Assembly (NCBI RefSeq): GCF_024362695.1
Contig: NC_065421.1
Span: 8,866,598 to 8,930,597 of the forward strand
DNA length: 64,000 bases
Origin: Pectinophora gossypiella
Taxonomy: Eukaryota > Arthropoda > Insecta > Lepidoptera > Gelechiidae
Reading direction: 5' to 3'
Shown here: positions 34,273 through 43,440 of the stretch, one piece after another
Numbering within the stretch: the first letter of the stretch is position 1
Layout of the letters: each line of letters starts with the position of its first letter
Made by a program: the position numbers and the translations under genes
Notes under the pieces: generated by a model
Told to the model about the DNA's origin: nothing
Database searches by the model: none
The model's input: the letters and a program-made list of their open reading frames with translations, nothing else

Positions 34273-36410
34273 GACTCTTACAGAATCACTCTCGGACCTT
34301 GCACCAACTCCACATACAAAGTCAAGCACAATCCGCCGAGAACGCAACTCGCAGCCAGGCTAGCGATGTTTCCAACGGTACTAGTGAAATTATTGACGTG
34401 AATAGCCAGGATTCAACGGCAGACGGAAGTGTAACAGATCTGGATACAAGTCAGACAGAAACCAGCCAAACTGAAGATCAAACTTCTGACGAAGTCAGCA
34501 GTGTCAATGAAAATTCCGTGGAGCCTCATCGTATGACAGCTCCTGTTAGCAAAGGCCATGATCATAACTACACAGATACTGCTAACGTACAAAAACAAAG
34601 TACTACCCCTAAAACAAATGAAGTTGATAAAATTCACAATAGAAATCAAAATTCCAAGCTAGCACTCACTCCAAAAGTAATTGATCTAACAGCGAGTGAC
34701 AATGGTGGTCACAACCAAAAGTCTACAACAAAAGCAAATTCAAAGACAAAAATAGAAGTTGACCTAATCCAGAATAGAAATTTCAAACAAGTTGTGAGGT
34801 CTCAAAATGTTTCTGATGCAGCTTCAAAAATGGTTGCTCCTGTTGCTCCTGCAAGTTCAAGTAGTGCTTATAATCAAAAGATTTCTTCAAACGTAAATTT
34901 AAAAGATGAAGCCACCAAGCATGTAACTATTCATAAAAGCCCAAACAGAAATTTCAAAGAAATTGGCGGCATTCGTAAAGTTGTTGACGGTTCTGGAAAA
35001 TTAATTGTTCTTGCACCGGTCGCCAGTCAAACTGCTGTTTATAACGTAAAGTCTCCACAACAACTGTCAGCACAAGGATCTAAAAGCCAGACTGCAAGAA
35101 TCAATTTTGCAACCCAGAGAGTTGTTGATGTCACTGCAAATATGTTTGCAATTGCACCCAGAGTAAAACAAATTGATGCCAGCGATCAAACCTCTACTAC
35201 AAAAGCAAAAGTAGAAGTGGATAAGAACCAAAGTAAACATTTCAAAGAAATTGGCAGCTCTCAGAAAATTGTTGACGTCACTTCAAAAATAATGGCACCC
35301 GCCGCGAGTGCTAGTACTGAAAGACCTAAAATTAAAACTTACTCAAAGGCAGCTGTTGATAAAAGCCAAACGAGAAACTTTAAAGAAGTTGTTAGCACTA
35401 AGAAAGCTGCCGATGCCCCAACACAAATAGTTGTTCTTGCACCGATTGCTCAAAGTGGTGGTCAGAACCAAAAGCCTGACACAAGATTAGACATTGGCGT
35501 CCATAAAAGCCAAATTAGAAACTTTAAAGATGTTGTTAGCACTAAAAAAGTTGGCGATGCCCCTACGCAAATTGTTGTTCTTGCACCAGTTGCTAGTCAA
35601 TCTGTTGGTCAGAGCCAAATATCCAATACAAAAGCTGATAAAAGCCAAATCATGAATTTCAAAGAAGCTGCTAGCACTCAGGCAGTTGCAGATGACCCTG
35701 GAAAAATAATTGTTTTTGCACCCGTCGCTAGTCAAGTCAATGAACAAATACCTGTAAAAGTAGACAGCGCGCAGAAACTTACTGTTAGACGACGATCTGT
35801 CATTGCAAAACCAATTACAGAGGTTGGAGTGAGCGAGACTGCTGCTATAACCGCCACGGAAACGGAAGCGAAACAAACTGGAGATCTGAAATCTCAAAAA
35901 GTTGGGAGTATTCAACATCAAAATCCCGTATCCAAGTCCAATACTATTGAGCCTCATACGAAAAAGGTTGAAAATCAAGATTCCGGCACTGTTGCTGAGA
36001 TTAACAAGAAATCTACTGATAAACCGAATCCTAATGTATCCTATACAAATCCGTCTGAGAATCAAAACTCTGACACAGTTGATGATGCCCAGGAAAACAC
36101 AGCCACTAAGGTTATAGAACCAGTCACTCCAAAAGTCGATGCCACACAGCCTATAGACCATGGTAATGCTTCATACAGCGTTCAGAATCGTGAATCTTGC
36201 ATTAAAGAAACAAAAGCAGTGAAAGTCCGCGTAATACAGATAGTTAACCTGGGCAATAGTAAGAGTGAAATTTCTACTGCACCGTCGAATGTTGTTAATG
36301 TGATTCAGACTGGGGCGCAAGCCCCTATTACAGGTGCCCAGGATATTAAAATCCCTGTTACAGAATCAGAATCCATAAAAATGGCAGATAGGGGTGACAA
36401 CGTACAGTAA
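34245..36410 (+). CDS. In-phase 721-codon extension frame of CFP1
   Basis: The CFP1 frame stays open after its stop for 721 sense codons to TAA at 36408. No in-frame ATG occurs until 34533, so 96 open codons precede any normal start. The product is rich in Ser, Thr, Lys, Gln, Asn and Val, with one Cys, no membrane segment and no domain I recognise. About eight tandem units of 40–47 residues occupy 34632–35765; a late unit reads KSQIRNFKDVVSTKKVGDAP then TQIVVLAPVASQ. Earlier units carry VIDLT, VVDVT and IVDVT cores. An AATAAA lies at 36520, so one transcript can hold both frames. Possible readings: readthrough extension (favoured); a separately spliced isoform using acceptors at 34265 or 34283, which are in phase with the donors after exons ending 30579, 31573 or 32352; a second cistron from 34533; or a stop created by an assembly error. 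A chance open frame of this size is excluded in practice. Confidence 0.8.
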   Translation, partial: RRRYRAQPAGLLQNHSRTLHQLHIQSQAQSAENATRSQASDVSNGTSEIIDVNSQDSTADGSVTDLDTSQTETSQTEDQTSDEVSSVNENSVEPHRMTAPVSKGHDHNYTDTANVQKQSTTPKTNEVDKIHNRNQNSKLALTPKVIDLTASDNGGHNQKSTTKANSKTKIEVDLIQNRNFKQVVRSQNVSDAASKMVAPVAPASSSSAYNQKISSNVNLKDEATKHVTIHKSPNRNFKEIGGIRKVVDGSGKLIVLAPVASQTAVYNVKSPQQLSAQGSKSQTARINFATQRVVDVTANMFAIAPRVKQIDASDQTSTTKAKVEVDKNQSKHFKEIGSSQKIVDVTSKIMAPAASASTERPKIKTYSKAAVDKSQTRNFKEVVSTKKAADAPTQIVVLAPIAQSGGQNQKPDTRLDIGVHKSQIRNFKDVVSTKKVGDAPTQIVVLAPVASQSVGQSQISNTKADKSQIMNFKEAASTQAVADDPGKIIVFAPVASQVNEQIPVKVDSAQKLTVRRRSVIAKPITEVGVSETAAITATETEAKQTGDLKSQKVGSIQHQNPVSKSNTIEPHTKKVENQDSGTVAEINKKSTDKPNPNVSYTNPSENQNSDTVDDAQENTATKVIEPVTPKVDATQPIDHGNASYSVQNRESCIKETKAVKVRVIQIVNLGNSKSEISTAPSNVVNVIQTGAQAPITGAQDIKIPVTESESIKMADRGDNVQ
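34632..35765 (+). repeat. Tandem protein repeat, ~8 degenerate units
   Basis: Unit starts resemble K-[SN]-[QP]-x-x-N-F-K-[ED], followed by a hydrophobic pair and Asp, then an 'IVVLAP[VI]A' block. The two units near 35355 and 35500 are almost identical, so amplification was partly recent; the 5' units are strongly diverged. Confidence 0.75.
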
Positions 36411-36519
36411 TTGCCATTTCAAATTGTACCTAAAATATGGATAAAATATTTATAACGAAATTAACAGAAAAACTTGGCTCGGGTAACGAATAAGATATTA
36501 ACTATAACTTTTTAAAGGG

Positions 36520-36525
36520 AATAAA
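36520..36525 (+). terminator. Polyadenylation signal AATAAA
   Basis: A canonical hexamer 110 nt after the end of the extension frame. I see none between the CFP1 stop and 36410, which supports a terminal exon running through the whole extension. Confidence 0.6.
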
Positions 36526-36725
36526 CCTATATTTATGTATGTTATATTGTCGTTAATATACATAACATAACAAAGCATTTTCACATACAGGAAATACACA
36601 CAAATGAGAAATCTTTTCCAGGTAAACTTTGAGTATACTGGAATATGAATACTTATTTAGTGCCTAACTATTGTTGTCTGTCTGACTGTTGTAATACAAA
36701 ATCTGTATTGACACAATGACCCAAT

Positions 36726-36921
36726 TTTTGTAGACACCTAATTTTATTTTAAGTTATACCTGGCCCATATAAAATTTTGGGAGGGCTTTTTAAACTTCTT
36801 CCTACAATTGACGTGTGTTCCATAAATTTTATACCTGTCGATTATCCGTCCCTTTCTTTTTCAACAGATAGGAAAATGACAGGTATAACTTAAAATTAAA
36901 TTATATGGTGTGTACAGGAAT
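36726..36921. mobile_element. Fold-back MITE-2 copy, shorter
   Basis: Arms 'ctaattttattttaagttat' (from 36738) and 'ataacttaaaattaaatta' (to about 36904) match the 11344–11706 element, as do 'gacgtgtgttccataaatt' and 'cgtccctttc' inside. The outer end 'ggtgtgtacaggaat' is shared too. Confidence 0.72.
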
Positions 36922-37346
36922 CAGTAGGAGTATGCCACTTTGAAGATAGGGCTTATTTACTTTTCTACATTGGCCCGAATTGATGTCGTATTTTCAATGT
37001 AAATCTGTCTGAATATCCACTGAATGTAATAGAATTCTTACTGCAATTATTGATGTCATTATTCTCTACATGTGTGATCTGTGTAGTTCTAAGGAAAATA
37101 CACTAAGTAAAAGATGAACCATTGTATTTTCTTTTGCAAAACACTTTTTGTGAAGATATTTCTTACCTGTCATGCCCGGATCACATTATTCCAGTAAAAT
37201 ATTTGCTCTTATAAGCAGGTATTTCAATTCGAATATTCGTTTTCGTTCAAAAAAGAAAAGACCGTACAAGAAATGTCTTGGCGAAGATATATGTACGTAA
37301 CAGCGCCAAACACCCGCCAACGTCCTGTTGCCGTCACCGAGCGCCG

Positions 37347-37489
37347 TTGTTGGTCCCTGTTAATACTTATTGATGTAAGTAAGTAGTCGTTACACGAGCC
37401 ATGTCAAGGGCCTTTGGCAGCACAATAATAACCCTGACTCCAGGGTTGATGAGGTTGGTAATCTACCTCACAACCCACACGATAGAAGC
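37347..37489 (+). repeat. SINE-A copy, 5'-truncated
   Basis: Only the distal 140 bp, from 'gttggtccctgttaatact' to 'cacacgatagaag'. Confidence 0.8.
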
Positions 37490-37849
37490 GCCACACACGA
37501 GAAATCAACTTAATCCGCATTTCTTTACCGTAAAGTACGGGCCTTACAAGCTATCCTGGTGTAACATTTTATTACTGAGTATAAACTAAGAATAAGCTTA
37601 GAATAAAATAAAAAAATAAAATAGTTCCGCCGTGGCAACCCTAAAAAAATGCCACCCCTATCTTGCACATATTGCATCTAGGGGCGCATCCATAACAAGC
37701 GCATTACTTACGGTTCCGTTTAATTAAAAACATATTAACTTTGGAGCAGGAAATCAGATTCTTCTCGCTCGTGCAGTTATCAGATGAGTCATTTGATATT
37801 AGAAAATTATTTTAATAAAAGTGTACTTATTAAAAATTCTTCAATTTCG

Positions 37850-37950
37850 ACGACTGCTTCGCTGAACACCCAAAGTGTGCTCCTGGTGGTAGAACGAGTA
37901 AATTTTGTATGATCCGTAGTGCTCCTTTGGTGGTTTGGTGGAGCACATCT
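37850..37950. repeat. Left arm of inverted repeat around the Tc1 element
   Basis: 'ctgaacacccaaagtgtgct' and 'cctggtggtagaacg' recur inverted at about 39960–40011. Similarity decays outward (37917–37950 against 39890–39955). Confidence 0.75.
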
Positions 37951-38105
37951 TATGTCGTTATATTTATGGTTCCACTTTACCCCTACAAAGGATGGAACAC
38001 ATGATGACTATTTTATTTGCACTTGACTCTGAAGAGTACTTCAAATAAGTTATAGTATCTCTACAATAAAATCTACTTATTAAAGACATTATAAGTAGCA
38101 AAATA

Positions 38106-39741
38106 CACTTCTCATCAAAAAAATCGAAACACCTTGCAAGTTTACGTTTTGTCAGGATTATCAGAAAAATGTGTACATTTAGGAATAAATGTTAAATATC
38201 GTTTAATAGTGAGTAATATGAGCTTATCAAATCTTAATGTTAATGTTCTAAATTTAAATGAATTTTTCATAGGTTTCGTATTTTGTTAAATGAGTCTTTT
38301 TTATTCCGTATGGAGTATAAAGGAAATGGATAAAACAACACACGTAAATGAAAAAAAAAGCTAAAAAACGTTTATTTAATAACTTGTATTCCCTCCCCGA
38401 GCTCTAATTACTGCTTCCATACGGTTCTTCATCGATCGGATGAGAGTCACGATCACATGCTGTGGTATATTGTCCCATTCCTCTTGGATTGCATCTTGCA
38501 GCTGGCTAAGTGTTTCTGGGGCAGGATCTCTTGCTCGAATTCGTCTCTTTAATTCATCCCACAGATGTTCAATGGGATTCATGTCCGGGCTTCTTGCTGG
38601 CCATCCCATAATAGAGATATCGACTTCGTTAAGATAATCTCGTACGACGCCCGCGGTGTGAGCCCTAGCATTGTCGTGCATGAATATGAAGCCGTTGCCA
38701 ATAAAATGTGCATAGGGCATCACATGAGGCTCGAGACACTCTTCGACGTACCGATGACAGTTTAGTGCAGGCAGACGTGGCCCAGACACGAAAGCAAGCT
38801 CTGTCTTACCGTCGGCGCTGATTCCTCCCCAAACCGTCCACGAACCGCCACCATAGCTGACCTTTTCTTCAATGCAGCATTGTGCATAGCGTTCTCCGTC
38901 TCTTCTGTAGACCTTGTTCCTTCCGTCGTTACCATACAGCATAATTTTACACTCATCAGAAAAGAGAACTTTGCTCCACTGTAGGTATGACCAATTTAGG
39001 TGCTCACGTGCAAAGTTAAGGCGCGCTCTTCGATGGTCTGCAGTTAATTTCGGCCCATTTGCTGGCTTATGCGGTACCAGTCCACGATCCTTCAACCTTC
39101 TTCTAATTGTAGAGTCACTTACAGCCACCCTTCGTACAGCACGAAGCCGCTGCTGCAGTTGAAAAGCGTTAAGGCGTCGATTTCTTAAAGAAGTTGTTAC
39201 AATAAATCGATCATCTCGCTCAGAAGTGACCCGATTCCTGCCAGATCCTGAACGGCGCGTGAACAAACCAGTCTCCCGATAACGTTTATAGACTCTATGA
39301 ACAGATGACAGGCTTAGATGCAGTCTTGCAGCCACAACACGCTGACTAAGGCCAGAATCCAGCAATGCCACAACTTGGGCGGCTTCTGTGGGCGAAGTAT
39401 CCATACGTTTTAGAAAAAAAACCTTTTTTCAGACGTCCCAAAGTCACAGTATTGAAATAAAAAACAAAAAGTTTAAGGATAGGCGCCAATTTTTAGTTTT
39501 TAAACGCTAAATGTACTCCAACCCTAAACACACATTTGTCTCAAAACAGTGATTCATTTCGTTTATAAGATAAACAAATGAAATTCTAATTTTGAATTTA
39601 GAATTTTCGCTTATTACTGTAATGGTCAAACTGCCAGCTATACATTTATGTATTTTTTTTCATCGTATGAATTCTTTTTTGTGTTAAATTCGGACAGAAA
39701 CAATGAAAACGGAAGTGTTTCGATTTTTTTGATGAGAAGTG
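38106..39741 (-). mobile_element. Intact Tc1-type DNA transposon, 1636 bp
   Basis: Perfect 27-bp terminal inverted repeats at 38106–38132 and 39715–39741 begin 'cacttctcatc' and are flanked by TA on both sides (38104–38105, 39742–39743), the Tc1/mariner target duplication. One uninterrupted transposase gene fills most of the interior on the minus strand. Confidence 0.96.
38376..39404 (-). CDS. Tc1-type DD34E transposase, 342 aa
   Basis: The N-terminal ~110 residues form two helix-turn-helix modules (LSQRVVAARLHLSLSSVHR; VSDSTIRRRLKDRGL) that bind the terminal repeats. The catalytic core shows all three acidic residues: D in LFSDECK, D in FMHDNARAH, and E in DMNPIEHLW, with 34 residues between the second D and the E, the Tc1 signature. 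It ends with the usual helical tail. The ATG at 39402–39404 gives the expected length of about 340 aa, and there is no internal stop or frameshift. The enzyme cuts and pastes its element at TA sites in the nucleus. Intact frame, perfect TIRs and clean TA flanks together suggest recent insertion; activity is not shown. Confidence 0.96.
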   Translation of the reverse strand: MDTSPTEAAQVVALLDSGLSQRVVAARLHLSLSSVHRVYKRYRETGLFTRRSGSGRNRVTSERDDRFIVTTSLRNRRLNAFQLQQRLRAVRRVAVSDSTIRRRLKDRGLVPHKPANGPKLTADHRRARLNFAREHLNWSYLQWSKVLFSDECKIMLYGNDGRNKVYRRDGERYAQCCIEEKVSYGGGSWTVWGGISADGKTELAFVSGPRLPALNCHRYVEECLEPHVMPYAHFIGNGFIFMHDNARAHTAGVVRDYLNEVDISIMGWPARSPDMNPIEHLWDELKRRIRARDPAPETLSQLQDAIQEEWDNIPQHVIVTLIRSMKNRMEAVIRARGGNTSY

Positions 39742-39884
39742 TATATATTTTTTTTAACTTAGAAGGAAGAAAGTTTTGGTTCAATAAAATGTTCTTTATT
39801 CTTTAAATACTTAACATTATACATTTAAAACAAATATTTCAAGTACTTATTTCATTTTAGTAGTCCCTCCAATGTGTTCATAAC

Positions 39885-40011
39885 TTAAAAGGAGCACGAC
39901 AGGTAACTCAAAAGTTTCCCTTCTGTACCACTAAAGGGGCACAACAGAGCATTAGAATTTACCCGTTCTACCACCAGGAGCACACTTTGGGTGTTCAGCG
40001 GAGCAATCGTC
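39885..40011. repeat. Right arm of inverted repeat around the Tc1 element
   Basis: 'cgttctaccaccaggagcac' and 'actttgggtgttcagcgg' are the reverse complement of the 37850–37915 arm with few mismatches. Confidence 0.75.
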
Positions 40012-40659
40012 TCAATTTCCAAGTGTGGCTGCAAAATGCAAATTGTATTCTGATGACTTGTCTCTGCCCACACCGGTAAGTATTACGGGCGTGAGTTGTG
40101 GCTTAGTTAACTCAGTTAAATTAATCAGAGAGTCAAAAAGTCGTAACGTAGGTACTAAAAATTCACGACTGGAATCGTTAACGCCCAAAGTTATACTAAA
40201 CTGGGGCATAATAAAAATCTTAAAAAAAATATATATACTTAGTAGGTGTTAATAAGGTAAGTAAAGATAAAAACATTTAAACATTCAACAAATACTTGTA
40301 TATTCTAATCACTAAAATAGTTTAAACCATTAACACGATGACTTTTTAAATCATTCGAAATAGGCCTAACGCCCCTTTACCGCAGGGGTTGCAAAATTTA
40401 AAAAACAATTAGAGTATAAACTATATAAAGCCCCTCTCTAGTTATCATATCAAAACATATTTTGTCCACGTGCACGCACCCTTCGCTGGCCACCCCCTAG
40501 TGATTCAAGCGTGTAATACAGTTGACATGTTTAGCTAAATCCTATAATTTGACGCGGATTAAGTCCGTGAGATCTGAGGTGACTTTTAGAGTGAGATAAT
40601 ATTAAACAAAATCTGAAGATTTGTGAGATAAAATTATTTTATGCTATTGCCATTTTTTG

Positions 40660-40925
40660 TGACTTATTGTGGATTTGCCACGGATGGCATTAACTACTTG
40701 GCCGGATAAATGGGAAGCGCTGAGGGCTTTCACCCGGTACAATATTATAGACAATATGCCTGAGGGTGCCCAGTTGGGCGCGAACCTCGGCTCAGGGCGT
40801 CGTGTGAGAGGAAGAATATTTGAAAGAATTAATCGAACCTAGTGGGTCGATAGCTATAAGCGCTGAATGAGGGAAACCGTCGACCACGCCGGCGGAGTTG
40901 GTATCGGGGCTCTGAAGTATCGGGG
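40660..40925 (+). repeat. Interspersed repeat, 'acttggccgg' family
   Basis: 'ggcattaactacttggccgg' to 'cggcggagttggtatcgggg'. Inverted copy at 52150–52412; fragments at 60815–60855 and 62165–62230 (inverted). Class unknown. Confidence 0.72.
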
Positions 40926-40964
40926 TTCTGAAGCCTATTGCCATAGAATAAGGAATAATACGAG

Positions 40965-41095
40965 TACTACGTATGGAACGGCAACTGCGCTCCCCACCAG
41001 CGGTTGAGCTAGATTGACCTCACACCCCCTCGGTCTCACTTTAGTCTAATAATGTCAATCTCTGTGTAAAATGAGGTGTTTTATAGTGTCCGCAA
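40965..41095. repeat. Interspersed repeat, 'ctccccaccagcg' family
   Basis: Diverged copy of 7713–7895, abutting the preceding repeat. Confidence 0.55.
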
Positions 41096-41259
41096 TGTGC
41101 TTTACCTAATATTGGATTGAAATTGGGCCCTGAGTGAGACACATTTTATATGTGGTTGGAATAATCAATGGACATGGCACTTGTAAAAAATCATCATGAA
41201 GATCCATAATTTTGAAAATTCATAAATTGAATGTACTTACCTAAAGTTATTAATAGCAT

Positions 41260-41620
41260 AAAGTTGTTAATAGCATAACATAAGGTAGCTAGAGGTACAG
41301 TCATGAGCAATATAATGTAACCACTTTAGAACTCTGTCGCACTAACATATTTGACATTTAGTGAGACTTACAGTTCAATTTGTCAAAAAAGCTAATGTGA
41401 CATGGTACCAAAGTGTATACATATAAATGCTCGTGACCGTACATTCATCGGAAGATGAACTAAGTACCCACATCTTACCGAGCTTTCTGTTAGACCAACG
41501 TGATAGGTGGTGAGCCGTAACGTCGTCTATAATGATCGAGCCAACTGCGTTAGTAAAAATCGCACTTAAATTAATAACTTATTAGTGCAAGTCCTCTACC
41601 GGGGTTCGAACCGGCGATCC
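41260..41620 (+). repeat. SINE-D type repeat interrupted by MITE-1
   Basis: Flanks on both sides of 41295–41442 match the uninterrupted sequence at 6850–7062. It ends near 'ggggttcgaaccggcgat'. Confidence 0.72.
41295..41442 (+). mobile_element. MITE-1 copy nested in SINE-D
   Basis: Starts 'gtacagtcatgagcaatata' and ends 'gctcgtgaccgtac'. Comparison with the empty relative at 6880–6900 defines the insertion point at a TA. Confidence 0.85.
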
Positions 41621-41733
41621 CCGAATGAGAAGTGAGAAAAAATACAGAATCAGGACCAGTGTCTATTTCCATGAAAATCTTTAACTTTCGAAACCTATTG
41701 AATGCCTAAAGTCATCTTTAATATAAACCAAGT

Positions 41734-42016
41734 GAGGAGCTCGGTGGCGCAGCGGTAAGCGCGCTCGGCCTGTGATTGTTGAAGTTAAGCAACTTTCGCA
41801 AAGGCCGGTCATAGGATGGGTGACCACAAAAAAAAAGGTTTCATCTCGAGCTCCTCCGTACTTCGGAAGGCACGCTAAGCCGTTGGTCCCGGCTGCATTA
41901 GCAGTCGTTAATTCGCACTGGACCTGCGTGATGGTTTATGGCCCGATCTCCCTATCCATCCATAGGGAAGGCCCGTGCCCCAGCAGTGGGGACGTTAATG
42001 GGCTGATGATGATGAG
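41734..42016 (+). repeat. SINE-C: chimeric tRNA–5S rRNA SINE, full length
   Basis: The head has an A-box-like 'tggcgcagcggtaag'. It is followed by 'gaagttaagcaac' (41781–41793) and 'ggatgggtgacc' (41814–41825), which are the A-box region and C-box of 5S rRNA in correct order but with a shortened spacing. The body shares 'ccgttggtcccgg' with SINE-A, then ends 'cccagcagtggggacgtta' and a 'gatgatgat' tail. Both pol III promoter types are thus represented in one element. Confidence 0.82.
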
Positions 42017-42597
42017 TACGTAGGTAGTTGGAACTTATTTTGGGTTTTAGTTTGGAATTAGCTCGTTACCCAATCAGTTAGGATAGTAGTAACGCACATA
42101 AACGAAAGTACTTTCTTATATACTTACCTTCTTGCTGTTATTAATGGTCATTTTAAATAGGTAAGTAGGTAAGTACCTATTTTGTTACCAATGGAATCTA
42201 CTTAATAATAAAAGCCTAAAGGTACAAATAAAATTGAAATTAACGCGTGAATCAATCAAGCGCTGGCAAAATTGTAATCAGAGTTCTATCCCCTCGCGAA
42301 CATATTTTCTGATTTCTGTGGATTTGGTTTAATTTCGTCGATTTCGCGTCAAAAGTGACAAATACCCCAATTTGCGCTTTGAAAGGGCGAACTGTACGCG
42401 TTATTCAATATTCTATAGAACAGCCATCTGTTTCGGTCACGCCTAATCATGACATCAGGGACATATTAGATACAGTTTAGCATTATATAGGGCGACGCAG
42501 GTGCTCTATTCATTGAAAGTAGCTACTGTTTGGGATCTTTATCGCACTATCCTTCGATGGTGTGACACTTGCTGATGTTTTTTAGTTTCGAAGCATT

Positions 42598-42933
42598 TAG
42601 TGGAGTCAATAAAGCCCAAGCTTCCTAACTTCTAATTTGCCAGGGACAGGTCCGATTTTGATGATTTTTTCTTTTGTAAGCGTAGTTTTTTATATCATTT
42701 AAAATTAGAAACATCTTGAGTGGCGCTATAAATATTTCGATTAATAAATATAAAATAAAATGATAGATTTTTTATTCTAAGAAAAATACGGTTATACAGA
42801 CGGCTTCCGATTAGTGCCCCTTCTGATTTTAAATTATATAAAAAACTACGCTTACAAAAGAAAAAATCGCCAAAATCGGACGTCCCTAGCAAGATAGATA
42901 ATAGAAGTGAAACCCATCATTGACTCCACTGAT
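42598..42933. mobile_element. Fold-back element MITE-5
   Basis: Ends 'tagtggagtcaa' and 'ttgactccactga' are inverted. Internal arms at 42650–42707 and 42826–42882 ('cttttgtaagcgtagttttt' and its complement) pair over about 57 bp with few mismatches. Confidence 0.78.
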
Positions 42934-43249
42934 TAAGTAAGTTAGCTTTGCCAAGTGTGCTAGGAACCCAAGGTGGATCGATTCGAACTTTCAAATTTAA
43001 AATTCGAACACCGATGGTCACTATCATTACTGTTACCTAAAGCAAAAATAATCGTAGAACCTTTTGCCTTTTTGCAAATATCTACTTAGAACTTACGTGT
43101 TGGTAATCTACAAGTTAATAAGACAAAATATTCTAGGATATTTTTGCGTTTACGGTAATGATGGCTTCCAAGAAGCGCGGAAGTTCCTAGCGCTAAATAT
43201 TTAACAGAATCAACGTTGACAATTATTGAAGATTACCGAGGACAACAGA

Positions 43250-43440
43250 GGCAAGATTCAGATTGAAATTCGACGAATTTAATAAAAACATAATGAAGGG
43301 GAAGATAGAAGGAAAGAGAAAGGCCAAGAAGAGTTTATATGAAACAAATTAAACAGAAGACGAACGTCGTGTCTTATAAAGAAGTCAAAAACGAATGATA
43401 GACAAGAATGGAGAATGCTACATCTAAAATAGCGTTACTG
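43250..43440 (+). pseudogene. Degenerate LINE ORF tail
   Basis: With frameshifts allowed, the stretch resembles the C-terminal tail of RTE/Jockey-type reverse transcriptase proteins (basic KGK/KR-rich segment, then an N-R-x-E-W-R-M-like motif near 43405). It has stops in every frame and a 'gatgatgatga' tail. Low certainty. Confidence 0.45.

Noticed and set aside
35487..36161. A 224-codon frame on the minus strand inside the CFP1 extension
   Set aside because: It is a shadow of the plus-strand repeat frame; its composition (Phe, Ile, Arg, Asn-rich) is what antisense of this sequence gives.
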